The notes beneath the pieces were generated by a model. It was not told the origin of the DNA. It did not search any database and saw only the letters and a list, made by a program, of their open reading frames with translations. A stretch of 64,000 bases of DNA from HyVt-337 sp964428895 (GTDB lineage Bacteria > Planctomycetota > Phycisphaerae > SM23-33). Both the position numbers and the translations under genes were made by a program. This document shows positions 15,773 to 24,284 of this stretch, one piece after another (the first letter of the stretch is position 1; each line of letters begins with the position of its first letter). The stretch is taken from positions 26,581 through 90,580 of the forward strand of contig CAYRZU010000004.1 of NCBI GenBank assembly GCA_964428895.1, written 5' to 3'.

Positions 15773-17595
15773 AGCAGCGCCAGCAAGTAGCGAATCATGA
15801 GTTGGTGGTATCTGCCAAACGTCTGGCCGTAGCGCAGGGGGGTCGGCCGGCAGAACCGATTGGCCAGGGGAATCGTTCGCGGGGCGCGGCTGTCGCAGGC
15901 CATGTTGAACCCGCTCTTGGGGCGCCGGGCCAGTTCGTCGGGATACAGATCCGCGATGGCCCGCCGGAGAACGATCTTGCCAAGCCCGTTGTCGCGTTTC
16001 AGCTCGACCGGCAGGCGCCAGCAGAACTCGACCAGATCCTTGTCCAGGAAGGGCACCCGCACCTCCAGGCTGTGGGCCATGCTCATGCGGTCAACCTTCA
16101 CCAGCATGTCGCTCGGGAGGTAGAAGGTCTGGTCGGCGTAAAGCAGGCAGTCCAACTCGCCACAGCCGGCCCGCTCGGCCCGGCGCATGGGCTCGGCGTA
16201 GCGTCCGAGCGGGTCGAAGTTCCGCGCCGCGTCCCAGAACTCCTCGGTGTAGGCCCGCCGCTTCAGCTCGCGCGTGAAGACCACCCGCCAACTCGCATGG
16301 TCGCGCCATCGACCTTGCTCGGCCCCAGCCACAAAGCGTCCCGCCTTTTCGCGCAACGAGTACTTGCCGCCGACTTCCGGCAGCAGCTTGGTCAACGGCC
16401 GAACGATGCCCTGGCGCACCCACCTGGGCCAGTGTCGGTACCGGGCGGCCGCCGCGGCGGCATCATGCGTGGCGTAGCCGCCGAGGGTTTCGTCGGCGCC
16501 GTCGCCACTGAGGGCGACGGTGACCTGGCGCCTCGCCATCTGACAGAGCAGGTAGGTCGGCAGGGACGAGGAGTCCGCGAACGGCTCGCGCGTGTGTGGG
16601 CGAACGCGGTCGCACAGCGCCGAGTAGTCCAACGTCATCGTCTCCGACGCCAACGTCACACCCAACGCCTCGGCCGCCTGAAGCGACCCCGGCAACTCGT
16701 CGAACCGCGGATCGGTGAAGCCCACGCTGAAGGCCCGCGTTTGGCCCGGGTTGGCGGCCTCCATGGCACGGATAATGGCGAAGGAGTCCGTTCCGCTCGA
16801 TAGGAACCCGCCCAGCGGCACGTCGGAGACCATCTGCTGTTTGACGACGGCCTTGAGCCGCGCATCGAACTGGTCGACCAACGCGTCGACGCTGCCCCTC
16901 AGCTTGGGCGCCTCCAGCGGCAAGGACCAATACGGCTCGATCCGCACGCGACCATCCTCGACCACCATCTGATGGCCCGGCGGCAACTGACGAATGTGCC
17001 GATAGCCCGTCAGCGGGGCCGGCACATAGCTGAAGGTGAAGTAGGCGTCGACGCCTTCCAGGTCGGCTTCGTCGTCGAACTCCGGCACCAACAGGATCGG
17101 CCGAACGTCCGACGCGAACAGCAGCGCCCCCTTGACGTCGGCGTAGAACAGGGGCTTGACGCCAAGGTGATCCCGCACCAGCCAGAGCCGGTTCTTTCGG
17201 GCGTCGTAGATGCCGAAGGCGAAGATGCCGCTGAGCCGATCCACGCACGCCAGGTCCCATTCCAAGTAGGCGTGCAGCAGCACCTCCGTGTCGCTGGTGG
17301 TCCGGAAGACGTGGCCCAAGCCTTCCAACTGGCGGCGCAGCTCGGGGAAGTTGTAGATCTCGCCGTTATAGGTCAGATGGACCTTCTCGTCCGGCGAGGC
17401 CATGGGCTGAGCGGCGCGTTCGTCGACGTCAATGATGGCCAACCGACGATGCCCCAACCCCACGCCCAGTCGCTGCAGGCGGCCGCGCCCGTCGGGGCCG
17501 CGGTGGGCCATCGCGTCGATCATCACATCGAACGCGTCGACCGGCACGGACCAGCCGCGCTGCGTATAGTCGAAGTAGCCCACAATGCCGCACAT
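15763..17595 (-). CDS. asnB: Asparagine synthetase (glutamine-hydrolysing) family protein
   Basis: The protein has 610 residues and starts MCGIVGYF, so the Cys2 nucleophile of the glutaminase domain is present. The glutamine site (RGPDGRG, NGEIYNF at 77) and RDHLGVKPLFY are conserved. The synthetase P-loop reads SSGTDS (266-271) instead of SGGxDS, keeping the Asp, and SGDGADETLGGY is near canonical. It should make asparagine, or amidate a glycan or peptide, from Asp or another acid, glutamine and ATP. It follows the GT2 gene by 9 bases, so it may belong to surface-polysaccharide synthesis, where exosortase-type AsnB paralogues occur. The symbol is by family, not proven substrate. Confidence 0.88.
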   Translation of the reverse strand: MCGIVGYFDYTQRGWSVPVDAFDVMIDAMAHRGPDGRGRLQRLGVGLGHRRLAIIDVDERAAQPMASPDEKVHLTYNGEIYNFPELRRQLEGLGHVFRTTSDTEVLLHAYLEWDLACVDRLSGIFAFGIYDARKNRLWLVRDHLGVKPLFYADVKGALLFASDVRPILLVPEFDDEADLEGVDAYFTFSYVPAPLTGYRHIRQLPPGHQMVVEDGRVRIEPYWSLPLEAPKLRGSVDALVDQFDARLKAVVKQQMVSDVPLGGFLSSGTDSFAIIRAMEAANPGQTRAFSVGFTDPRFDELPGSLQAAEALGVTLASETMTLDYSALCDRVRPHTREPFADSSSLPTYLLCQMARRQVTVALSGDGADETLGGYATHDAAAAAARYRHWPRWVRQGIVRPLTKLLPEVGGKYSLREKAGRFVAGAEQGRWRDHASWRVVFTRELKRRAYTEEFWDAARNFDPLGRYAEPMRRAERAGCGELDCLLYADQTFYLPSDMLVKVDRMSMAHSLEVRVPFLDKDLVEFCWRLPVELKRDNGLGKIVLRRAIADLYPDELARRPKSGFNMACDSRAPRTIPLANRFCRPTPLRYGQTFGRYHQLMIRYLLALLPG

Positions 17596-17604
17596 GGCGA
17601 TTCG

Positions 17605-18492
17605 CTAACTGCGCTCGAAGCGCTCCTGCCGCAAGGCCGTGATCTGGTCGCACACCAAGCCGATCAGAAACGTCAGCACGCCCGAGATCACCACCGTCGA
17701 CGCGAACGTGGGGAAGCCCCGCCCGTACCGGAACGTGATAATCAAGCCGTAAACCATCCCCGGAATCACCTGCAGGGCGCTCAAGACGGTGAAGAACTTG
17801 AAGGCCTCGAACAGCACCAGGATGCGGGTGATCAGGTGCAGCGTGGTCAGCCCGTCGCGCAGCTGGCGGACGGTGCTCGAGCCCACCCGTTGGTGCGTAA
17901 CGATCTTCTTGTAGCCCAGCCGATACCCCCGCTTGATCATCAGCAGCGTGCTGGTGGTCGACGCCGAGAACCCATCCGGCAGCAAGTGCAGGTATTGGGC
18001 GATGATCTCCCGTCGAAACGCCCGCAGCCCGGAATTGAGGTCCGGAATGCGCTCGCGGGCGACCGCTTCAGCCACGATCCGCAGCAGGAACTTGCCCGGC
18101 ACGCGCTCGGGTCGCACGTCCGAGCCCCGCACGCGTCGGCCGATCACCGCATCCATCTGGCCGGACAGGACCGGACGAACCACGCGCGCCAAATCGCGCG
18201 GGCGATGCTGGCCGTCACCGTCGTACCAGGCTACCACCTTCCCGTGCGCGTGGCGAACGGCCGTCTTGATCGACGCGCCGTAGCCCATGTTGCGGCTGTG
18301 GGTCAGTACCGTTACACCGGGAACGCCTTGGGCGACCTGGCCGGTCTTGTCCTTCGAGCCGTCGTCGACCACGATGACCTCCGCCTGCGGAAACTGCGCC
18401 CGCAGCTCGCGCAGGGTCGGTTCGATCGCGTCGGCCTCGTTGTAGGCCGGGATGCAAACCGTTACATCCTCGAATGACAGGTCGGAACTCAC
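17605..18492 (-). CDS. GT2 glycosyltransferase (polyprenyl-phosphate sugar synthase type)
   Basis: The protein has 295 residues and starts at GTG 18492 behind GAAAGG. The GT-A fold motifs are clear: VCIPAYNEADAIEPTL, VIVVDDGSKDKT, and the metal site in VAWYDGDGQHRP. Two hydrophobic helices at the C-terminus (about 212-235 and 255-280) anchor it, as in DPM1/GtrB-like enzymes. It probably transfers a nucleotide-activated hexose to a polyprenyl phosphate on the cytoplasmic face, feeding the GT-C enzyme encoded nearby. It is the first gene of a two-gene operon with the asparagine synthetase. Confidence 0.87.
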   Translation of the reverse strand: MSSDLSFEDVTVCIPAYNEADAIEPTLRELRAQFPQAEVIVVDDGSKDKTGQVAQGVPGVTVLTHSRNMGYGASIKTAVRHAHGKVVAWYDGDGQHRPRDLARVVRPVLSGQMDAVIGRRVRGSDVRPERVPGKFLLRIVAEAVARERIPDLNSGLRAFRREIIAQYLHLLPDGFSASTTSTLLMIKRGYRLGYKKIVTHQRVGSSTVRQLRDGLTTLHLITRILVLFEAFKFFTVLSALQVIPGMVYGLIITFRYGRGFPTFASTVVISGVLTFLIGLVCDQITALRQERFERS

Positions 18493-18657
18493 CGGGCGGG
18501 ACCTTTCGGAATCTCAAGCGGGTTGAGCCTATTATTCCCAAGCCCGCAACCAGCACAAGCGCTTTGCCGTCAACGTGCGGTGGCCGAATATCGCTTTCGG
18601 CCGTTGAATCGAGTACCTTACTCGGGCTGTGGCCACCTTCGGCCCCCGAAACATCCC

Positions 18658-19311
18658 ATGAGTTCGACCGACACCAATGCCCCGCCGACCCTCAAGCCCA
18701 AGAGCCTGCTGCAAGGGCTCTGGGACTTCCTGGGGATTGCCTTTCGGCTGGTGCTGTTCGACCAGGCGTGGCTGCCCAGGTTCGGCTGGACCACCATGGA
18801 AGACGACCGCATGCGGGCGGTGCTGCCCGAAACTAGGGGCCGCCTGCTGGACCTCGGCTCGGGGACCAATCGCCTGGTCAACACCTACGGCGACGGCGTC
18901 GGTGTCGACGTGGTCGACTGGGGCGGCGGCACGGTGGTGGTCCCCGACACCGCCGACCTGCCGTTCGAGGATGCCTCCTTCGACACCGTTACCTTCATCG
19001 CGTGTCTGAACCACATTCCCTACCGCGCCCGGGCCCTGGCTGAGGCCCGCCGCCTGCTCCGCCCCGGCGGACGCGTGCTGATCACCATGATCAACCCTCT
19101 CCTGGGCGGCCTGGGCCATAAGCTATGGTGGTATTCCGAGGACAAACACCGCGATGTTGACGCCCGCGAAGTTGGCGGCATGTGGACCAAGACAATCGTC
19201 CGCCTCTGCGCCGACGCCGGCCTGGCGCTCGCCCGCCATAAGCGGTTTGTCTACGGCATGAACCACCTGTACGTGTTCGAGCTGGCCGATCTCCCCGCCA
19301 ACGAGGGCTAG
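18658..19311 (+). CDS. Class I SAM-dependent methyltransferase
   Basis: The protein has 217 residues from ATG 18658; a longer in-frame extension to 18523 has no supporting start site. The Methyltransf_11-type core is visible: GRLLDLGSGTNRLVNTYGDGVGVDVVDW, LPFEDASFDTVTFIACLNHI, then EARRLLRPGGRVLITMI. A hydrophobic N-terminal stretch (FLGIAFRLVLFDQAWL) may sit on the membrane. It lies 3 bases before a metallophosphoesterase gene and next to the glycosyltransferase block. The substrate is unknown. Confidence 0.82.
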   Translation: MSSTDTNAPPTLKPKSLLQGLWDFLGIAFRLVLFDQAWLPRFGWTTMEDDRMRAVLPETRGRLLDLGSGTNRLVNTYGDGVGVDVVDWGGGTVVVPDTADLPFEDASFDTVTFIACLNHIPYRARALAEARRLLRPGGRVLITMINPLLGGLGHKLWWYSEDKHRDVDAREVGGMWTKTIVRLCADAGLALARHKRFVYGMNHLYVFELADLPANEG

Positions 19312-19313
19312 CA

Positions 19314-20123
19314 ATGGGCGAGCGGCTCCTGACGATTGGATTGTTCACCGACGCCCACGTCGCCGGGGCCGACTACAGCAGCCGTTATTGCTCCCACTCC
19401 CTCGATAAGCTCGCCGAAGCCATTGACACGTTCATCGAACGCAAGGTGGACGCCATCATCGACCTCGGCGACTTGCTCGACCGGGTCGACGGCGACCCCA
19501 CCGACCCGGCCGACAACCTGGCCGCAGCAGCAGCCATTGTGCGGCGCTTCGACGGGCCACATCATTTTGTCCTCGGCAATCACGACCTGGATTGCCTTAC
19601 CAAAGCCGACCTACTCGCCCAAAGCGGCGCCGCCAGCGACACGCCACGATACGCGTTCGACCACGCGCCTTTCCGCTTCATCGTGCTGGACACCAACTGC
19701 TTCGAGGACGGCTCGGATTACACGCCCGAAACCATGCCCGAAGACTGGGGAGAGGCCTGGCTAGGCGAAGCTCAACTAACGTGGCTGGCTGATGAACTGA
19801 AACGGGCGGGCGACAGACCCACGCTGATCCTGACCCACGCCGAACTCGACCCCCGCGTCACCGAAGCGGGTGTCAACAAGCACGCCGTCAAAGATAGCGC
19901 CGCCGCTCGCGGCATCATCGCCCAAGCCGGCAACGTCCGGGCCGTCCTCCAAGGCCACTGCCACACCGGCCGATTCGGAGAGCACGACGGAATCCCCTAT
20001 CTGACCCTCAAAGCTCTATGCGAAGGCCCATTCCCGCCCAGCAACGCCTACGCGATCCTCCATCTGGACACAGACGGCAGCATTCAGTTCGAGGGCTTCG
20101 CCGATCAACCCAGCTTCCCCTAG
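19314..20123 (+). CDS. Calcineurin-like metallophosphoesterase
   Basis: The protein has 269 residues. All five family motifs are present: FTDAHVAG (D-x-H), IIDLGDLLDR, LGNHDLD, LILTHAE and LQGHCHTGRF. These bind two metal ions. The spacing and the helix LDKLAEAIDTFIERKVDAI resemble Mn-dependent ADP-ribose/CDP-alcohol diphosphatases, so cleavage of a pyrophosphate in a nucleotide conjugate is plausible. It is coupled to the preceding methyltransferase gene. There is no signal peptide, so it is cytoplasmic. It converges on mutS with 6 bases between stops, and its end reads CCCCTAGGGG, a short palindrome over the stop codon. Confidence 0.85.
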   Translation: MGERLLTIGLFTDAHVAGADYSSRYCSHSLDKLAEAIDTFIERKVDAIIDLGDLLDRVDGDPTDPADNLAAAAAIVRRFDGPHHFVLGNHDLDCLTKADLLAQSGAASDTPRYAFDHAPFRFIVLDTNCFEDGSDYTPETMPEDWGEAWLGEAQLTWLADELKRAGDRPTLILTHAELDPRVTEAGVNKHAVKDSAAARGIIAQAGNVRAVLQGHCHTGRFGEHDGIPYLTLKALCEGPFPPSNAYAILHLDTDGSIQFEGFADQPSFP

Positions 20124-20129
20124 GGGGGC

Positions 20130-22739
20130 CTACAAATCGCTCTTGAGCTTGCGGAGGGCTTCGAGCGCTTGCATGGGAGTGAGGTTGTCTAGGTCGAGGG
20201 CTTTGATTTCTCGGGCAACGTGGGCGGGCCTGTCGGCGAAGAGCTGCATTTGCTCAGCCGCCTGCTTGGCCCGGTCGGCCAGCTCGGGCATGTCGAGGCC
20301 CTCAGCGAGGTGGGCTTGCAGTTGGGGCAGCAGCGTCTTGGCGCGGTCGATAACGTCGGCGGGCACGCCGGCCAGGCGGGCGACGTGGACGCCGTAGCTC
20401 TGGTCGCAGCCGCCGCGGGTGATCTTATGCAGGAAGATCACCTCGTCGGCCCATTCCTTGACCGCCACGTTGTAGTTCCGCACGCCGGCGAGCAATCCCT
20501 CGAGCTCGCACAGTTCGTGGTAGTGCGTGGCGAACAGGGCGCGACATTTCAGTTGGGTGGCCAGGTACTCGCTGATGGCCCAGGCCAGGGCGAGCCCGTC
20601 GTAGGTGCTCGTGCCTCGGCCGACCTCGTCGAGAATGACCAACGACCGGCTGGTCGCGTTGTTGAGGATGTTGGCGGTCTCGACCATTTCCAGCATGAAC
20701 GTCGATAGGCCGCGCGTCAGCTCGTCGGCGGCGCCCACGCGGGTGAAGATGCGGTCCACCAGGCCGATGGTAGCTGATTCCGCTGGGACAAAGCTGCCTG
20801 TCTGCGCCATCAGCGTCAGCAGGGCGACCTGGCGGATGTAGGTACTCTTGCCGGCCATATTCGGGCCGGTGATGATCAGCAACCGATCCTTCTTGGGCGT
20901 CATCATCAGATCGTTGGGGACGAATGTCTCCGCCAGTTGCTGGGCCAACACCGGGTGCTTCCCGCCGACGATTTCCAGGATGTTGTCCTGCGTAATGGTC
21001 GGCCGAACGTACCCGCGATCGACCGCCAACTGCGCCAGCGCCCCCAGCACGTCCAGCGTAGCCAAGGCTTCAGCCGCCCGCTGGAAGCCTTCCAGGTGTT
21101 GGGCCAACTGCTGGCGGATCTGCTCGAACAGCATGCCCTCCAGGTCCTTGGCCCGCTCGCCGGCGGTCAGGACCTCGGTCTCGTAGCGCTTCAACTCGTC
21201 GGTGATGTAGCGTTCGGCGTTCTTGAGCGTCTGTTTGCGGACGTAGTCGGCCGGCACCTTGTCCTGATTGACGTGGGTGACCTCGATGTAATAGCCGAAC
21301 ACCTTGTTGAAACCGATCCGCAGGTTCGGAATGCCCAGCCGTTTGGCTTGCTCGGCCTGGTAGCCGGCTAGCCAGCTCTGCCCGTCGGCGCCAACGCGTC
21401 GCAGGCGGTCGAGTTCGTCGTGGAAGCCGGCCGCGATCACGCCGCCGTCGCGAAGCACGTTGGGACAATCCGGGTCGATCGACTCGGCGATCAGATAGGC
21501 CGGGGCGTCCAGGCCGTCGAAGGTCGGCATCAGGTGCGCAACCAGGTCGGCCGAGCAACCGGCGATGGCCTCAGCCAGCTTGGGCAGAATCGCCAGCGTC
21601 TGCCCCAGCGCCACCAGTTCGCGCGGCCGCACGCGGGCCAGGGCGATGTTGGCGGCAATCCGGTCGATCTGCGAAGTCTCTCCCAGCAGCGTGCGGATGT
21701 CGGCCAGTCGTTGCCGGTCGGTCGTCAGTTCCTCCACCGCATCCTGCCGCAGCACGATGGCGCTGTAGCCGGTCAGCGGGAACGTTAGCCATCGCTCTAA
21801 CAGCCGCGCGCCCATGCCGGTGCAGGTCTCATCGATGCATGACAGCAGGCTGCCCTCCCGCCGATTGCTGCGCAGCGTTCGGTGGACTTCCAGACATCGC
21901 AGCGTGTTGCCGTCGATGGCCATGTGGTCGGTGCGGTCGAACTTCGATAGCGCGCGGATATGGTCCAGCGCCGTCTTCTGCGTTTCGCGCAGGTATTCGA
22001 TGATGGCGCCCGCCGCCGAGAGCGACGCGTCCCACCCCTCAAAACCGAACCCCTCCAGTGTGGCCACCGCGAAGTGTTCTTGCAGGGCGGCCTGCGCCCC
22101 GTGTGCTTCGAACGCCCACGGCGGACGGCTGGTCGAAACCGCCGACGTGCACTGATCGAGCGTCTGGCGGAACTCGGCGGTATCGAAGGCCGAGCCCTCC
22201 GCCACCAACACCTCGGCCGCCCCGATGCGGATCAACTCATCCAACACGTGGTCGGCCGGCGTGAGCATGGTCCGAAAATCCCCGCTGGATAGCTCCACCC
22301 ACGCCAATCCCGCTTGGTCATCACCCACCGGAAACGCCGCCGCCAGGTAGTTCCCCGCCCGCTGATCCAGCAACGCCTCATCGGTTAGCGTCCCTGGCGT
22401 GATCAGCCGCACCACATCGCGCTTGACCACGCCCTTGGCCTGCTTGGGGTCCTCGACCTGTTCGCAGATCGCCACGCGATGCCCGGCCCGGATCAGTCGT
22501 CCCAGGTAGCTGTCCAACGCGTGGTACGGCAGCCCCGCCAGCGGAACCGCTGACGGGCCCTTGCTGCGCGCGGTCAGGGCCAACCCCAGATCGCGGCTGG
22601 CGATCTTAGCGTCCTCGTAGAACAGCTCGTAAAAATCGCCCATGCGGAACAACAGCAGGTAGTCGGGGTACTGCTCCTTGAACTGCCGGTACTGCCGCAT
22701 TGCGGGCGTATCGAGTTGGGCAGACGTTTCAGGGGTCAT
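20130..22739 (-). CDS. mutS: DNA mismatch repair protein MutS
   Basis: The protein has 869 residues, normal for MutS1. The start is ATG 22739 (MTPETSAQLDTPAMRQY). The mismatch-reading motif is MGDFYELFYEDA (Phe-x-Glu) near residue 40. The connector, lever and clamp domains follow, and the ATPase has Walker A ITGPNMAGKSTYIR, then Walker B ILDEVGRGTSTYDGLALAWA and FATHYHEL. It recognises mispairs and loops and recruits MutL. No mutL is in the window. The gene stands alone between a convergent metallophosphoesterase and a divergent pseudopilin gene. Confidence 0.97.
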   Translation of the reverse strand: MTPETSAQLDTPAMRQYRQFKEQYPDYLLLFRMGDFYELFYEDAKIASRDLGLALTARSKGPSAVPLAGLPYHALDSYLGRLIRAGHRVAICEQVEDPKQAKGVVKRDVVRLITPGTLTDEALLDQRAGNYLAAAFPVGDDQAGLAWVELSSGDFRTMLTPADHVLDELIRIGAAEVLVAEGSAFDTAEFRQTLDQCTSAVSTSRPPWAFEAHGAQAALQEHFAVATLEGFGFEGWDASLSAAGAIIEYLRETQKTALDHIRALSKFDRTDHMAIDGNTLRCLEVHRTLRSNRREGSLLSCIDETCTGMGARLLERWLTFPLTGYSAIVLRQDAVEELTTDRQRLADIRTLLGETSQIDRIAANIALARVRPRELVALGQTLAILPKLAEAIAGCSADLVAHLMPTFDGLDAPAYLIAESIDPDCPNVLRDGGVIAAGFHDELDRLRRVGADGQSWLAGYQAEQAKRLGIPNLRIGFNKVFGYYIEVTHVNQDKVPADYVRKQTLKNAERYITDELKRYETEVLTAGERAKDLEGMLFEQIRQQLAQHLEGFQRAAEALATLDVLGALAQLAVDRGYVRPTITQDNILEIVGGKHPVLAQQLAETFVPNDLMMTPKKDRLLIITGPNMAGKSTYIRQVALLTLMAQTGSFVPAESATIGLVDRIFTRVGAADELTRGLSTFMLEMVETANILNNATSRSLVILDEVGRGTSTYDGLALAWAISEYLATQLKCRALFATHYHELCELEGLLAGVRNYNVAVKEWADEVIFLHKITRGGCDQSYGVHVARLAGVPADVIDRAKTLLPQLQAHLAEGLDMPELADRAKQAAEQMQLFADRPAHVAREIKALDLDNLTPMQALEALRKLKSDL

Positions 22740-22834
22740 CGGGTGTCGTCGATGATAGGCCACCGCCGCCAAACCGGCAAGAGACCACCAACGCCCCCCC
22801 CGGCATATCCGACGCTGTTAGGCCGCCACAACTG

Positions 22835-22843
22835 TGCTATGAT
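22835..22843 (+). promoter_or_regulatory. Extended -10 promoter of the pseudopilin gene
   Basis: TGCTATGAT is an extended -10 element (TG-n-TATGAT), about 42 bases before the GTG start at 22885, in the mutS/pseudopilin divergent region. No good -35 is seen 17 bases upstream, which is tolerated with extended -10 boxes. Confidence 0.5.
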
Positions 22844-22884
22844 TAGATGATGGTCGGTCTGTTCGTGGGCCGATCCAAGTCCAT

Positions 22885-23982
22885 GTGAGACGTTCGTATC
22901 ACCTACAGGAAATGGTGTTGACCGAGGACCGATTCAAGACGGGGAGGAGGTGCGGCGAGGCGCAGCCCGTGCGCCCAGCCTTTACGCTGACCGAGTTGCT
23001 GATTATCCTCAGCATTGTCGGCTTGCTTGCCGTGATCGCCGTGCCGAGCTTCGAGCGCATGCTGGAATCGTCCCGCTCAGCCCTCTGTCGCAACCAGCTT
23101 CGCCAGATCAGCATTACGCTGCTGGACGAGACCACCAGCGGCATCGACCTTCACAACCGGCTCGGCATAGCCGTGCCCGACTACACCCGCTGGGAGGCCA
23201 CCATCGTCGAGGCTGACCTGATAGATCTGATGGTCTGCCCCTCCGACAACGAACCGCTGGAAGACCCCCTCGAAGCGGTCAAGGACCTCTACATCCACCA
23301 AGTCAGTTGGCAGTACGGGTGGGAGCAACACTTCGACACGCCGCTTTACGACGTACTGACAGGCCAGGGCATCAACGATCCGCAGTTAATCGGCATGTAC
23401 AAGGGACAGGAACTCAACGGCGGCAACCCGGTGAACCCTCTGTGGAAAGTTCTCAGCCCGTTCGGGGGCCAGATCGCCGACAACCAGGCAGCCATCGCGG
23501 TTGGGTGGTCGACCATCCTGATCACCTTCACCGATCACTACGCCATCGTCGAGGAATACATCTACGACGTTGAGTTCTGGGAAGCCTACGGCGACCAGAC
23601 CGGCAGCGACCACTTTCTCTGCGACGGGCCCGGCGATAATTGGGAGAGCGAGACCGTTCGCGATCTGATCGGGCGCAATTACGCCAACAGCGCCCGTTCC
23701 TACGCCGCCCTGGCCAAGATCAGCTACGGCATGAACAGCCTGGTCCAGAACGCCTCGCCCAATCTCGGGCAGATCTACATGATGGACTACACCGACGCCG
23801 ACGCCATCCTCCACGGCGACCAGCTCGACCAGCCCTTTGATGAGAAGTACACCAACGGTGAAGTGGTCGCTCGCCACAACGGCCGAGCCAACGTCCTCTA
23901 CGTCGACGGGCGAATTGTCTCCCTGACCAAACCCGAAATCGAAGAGCAATACACCGACCCGGCCGGCACGTTCCACCATTAG
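22885..23982 (+). CDS. Type II secretion-type pseudopilin with C-terminal H-X9-DG motif
   Basis: The protein has up to 365 residues. The prepilin signature RPAFTLTELLIILSIVGLLAVIAVPSF lies at about 31-57, unusually far from the start, so the leader is long; an ATG at 22912 would shorten it by nine residues. After the helix comes ERMLESSRSALCRNQLRQI, typical of planctomycete pseudopilins, and near the C-terminus HNGRANVLYVDG fits H-X9-DG exactly. The fold would be a pilin helix with a beta-rich periplasmic domain. A prepilin peptidase would be needed, and none is in the window. It is a single gene with its own promoter. Confidence 0.88.
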   Translation: MRRSYHLQEMVLTEDRFKTGRRCGEAQPVRPAFTLTELLIILSIVGLLAVIAVPSFERMLESSRSALCRNQLRQISITLLDETTSGIDLHNRLGIAVPDYTRWEATIVEADLIDLMVCPSDNEPLEDPLEAVKDLYIHQVSWQYGWEQHFDTPLYDVLTGQGINDPQLIGMYKGQELNGGNPVNPLWKVLSPFGGQIADNQAAIAVGWSTILITFTDHYAIVEEYIYDVEFWEAYGDQTGSDHFLCDGPGDNWESETVRDLIGRNYANSARSYAALAKISYGMNSLVQNASPNLGQIYMMDYTDADAILHGDQLDQPFDEKYTNGEVVARHNGRANVLYVDGRIVSLTKPEIEEQYTDPAGTFHH

Positions 23983-24284
23983 ACGCCCGACCGCTCGCAA
24001 GTCCTGACGGCCAAATTCCTTGCCGACGCTGTCAAAACGCGCTCGCCCCGGCCAATCTGGCCGCCCAGATGGCAGGATGGGGGCCAGGATCCCTCCACGC
24101 CATCACACATAACAAACTCGCAGATAAAGACTTGTGTGTTACGGCACAGGGGTTGCTCTTGATAGGTGGCCGCCGTTGCGCTCGCATTGCAGGTAGGCCG
24201 GCGGAGCGACCGGACGAGAATAGAAGTAAGGCCAGGTTTAACAAACTGTTACAACAAAACGCTAGCTAAAAGGAGATTCACCCT
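23983..24284. promoter_or_regulatory. 302-base leader/intergenic region before groEL1
   Basis: No gene is seen. A bulged hairpin (GCCAATCTGG...CCAGATGGC, about 24050-24073) may end the pseudopilin transcript. TAACAAACT occurs twice as a direct repeat (24110-24118 and 24239-24247), and the second copy is part of an inverted repeat TAACA-AAC-TGTTA (24239-24251) close to the groEL1 start. The classic CIRCE operator (TTAGCACTC-N9-GAGTGCTAA) is absent, so HrcA control is not supported. A strong ribosome site AAAAGGAG lies at 24268-24275. No convincing sigma70 or sigma32 promoter was found. Confidence 0.5.

Noticed and set aside
24180..24284. CIRCE/HrcA operator before groEL
   Set aside because: TTAGCACTC-N9-GAGTGCTAA is not present in any form.
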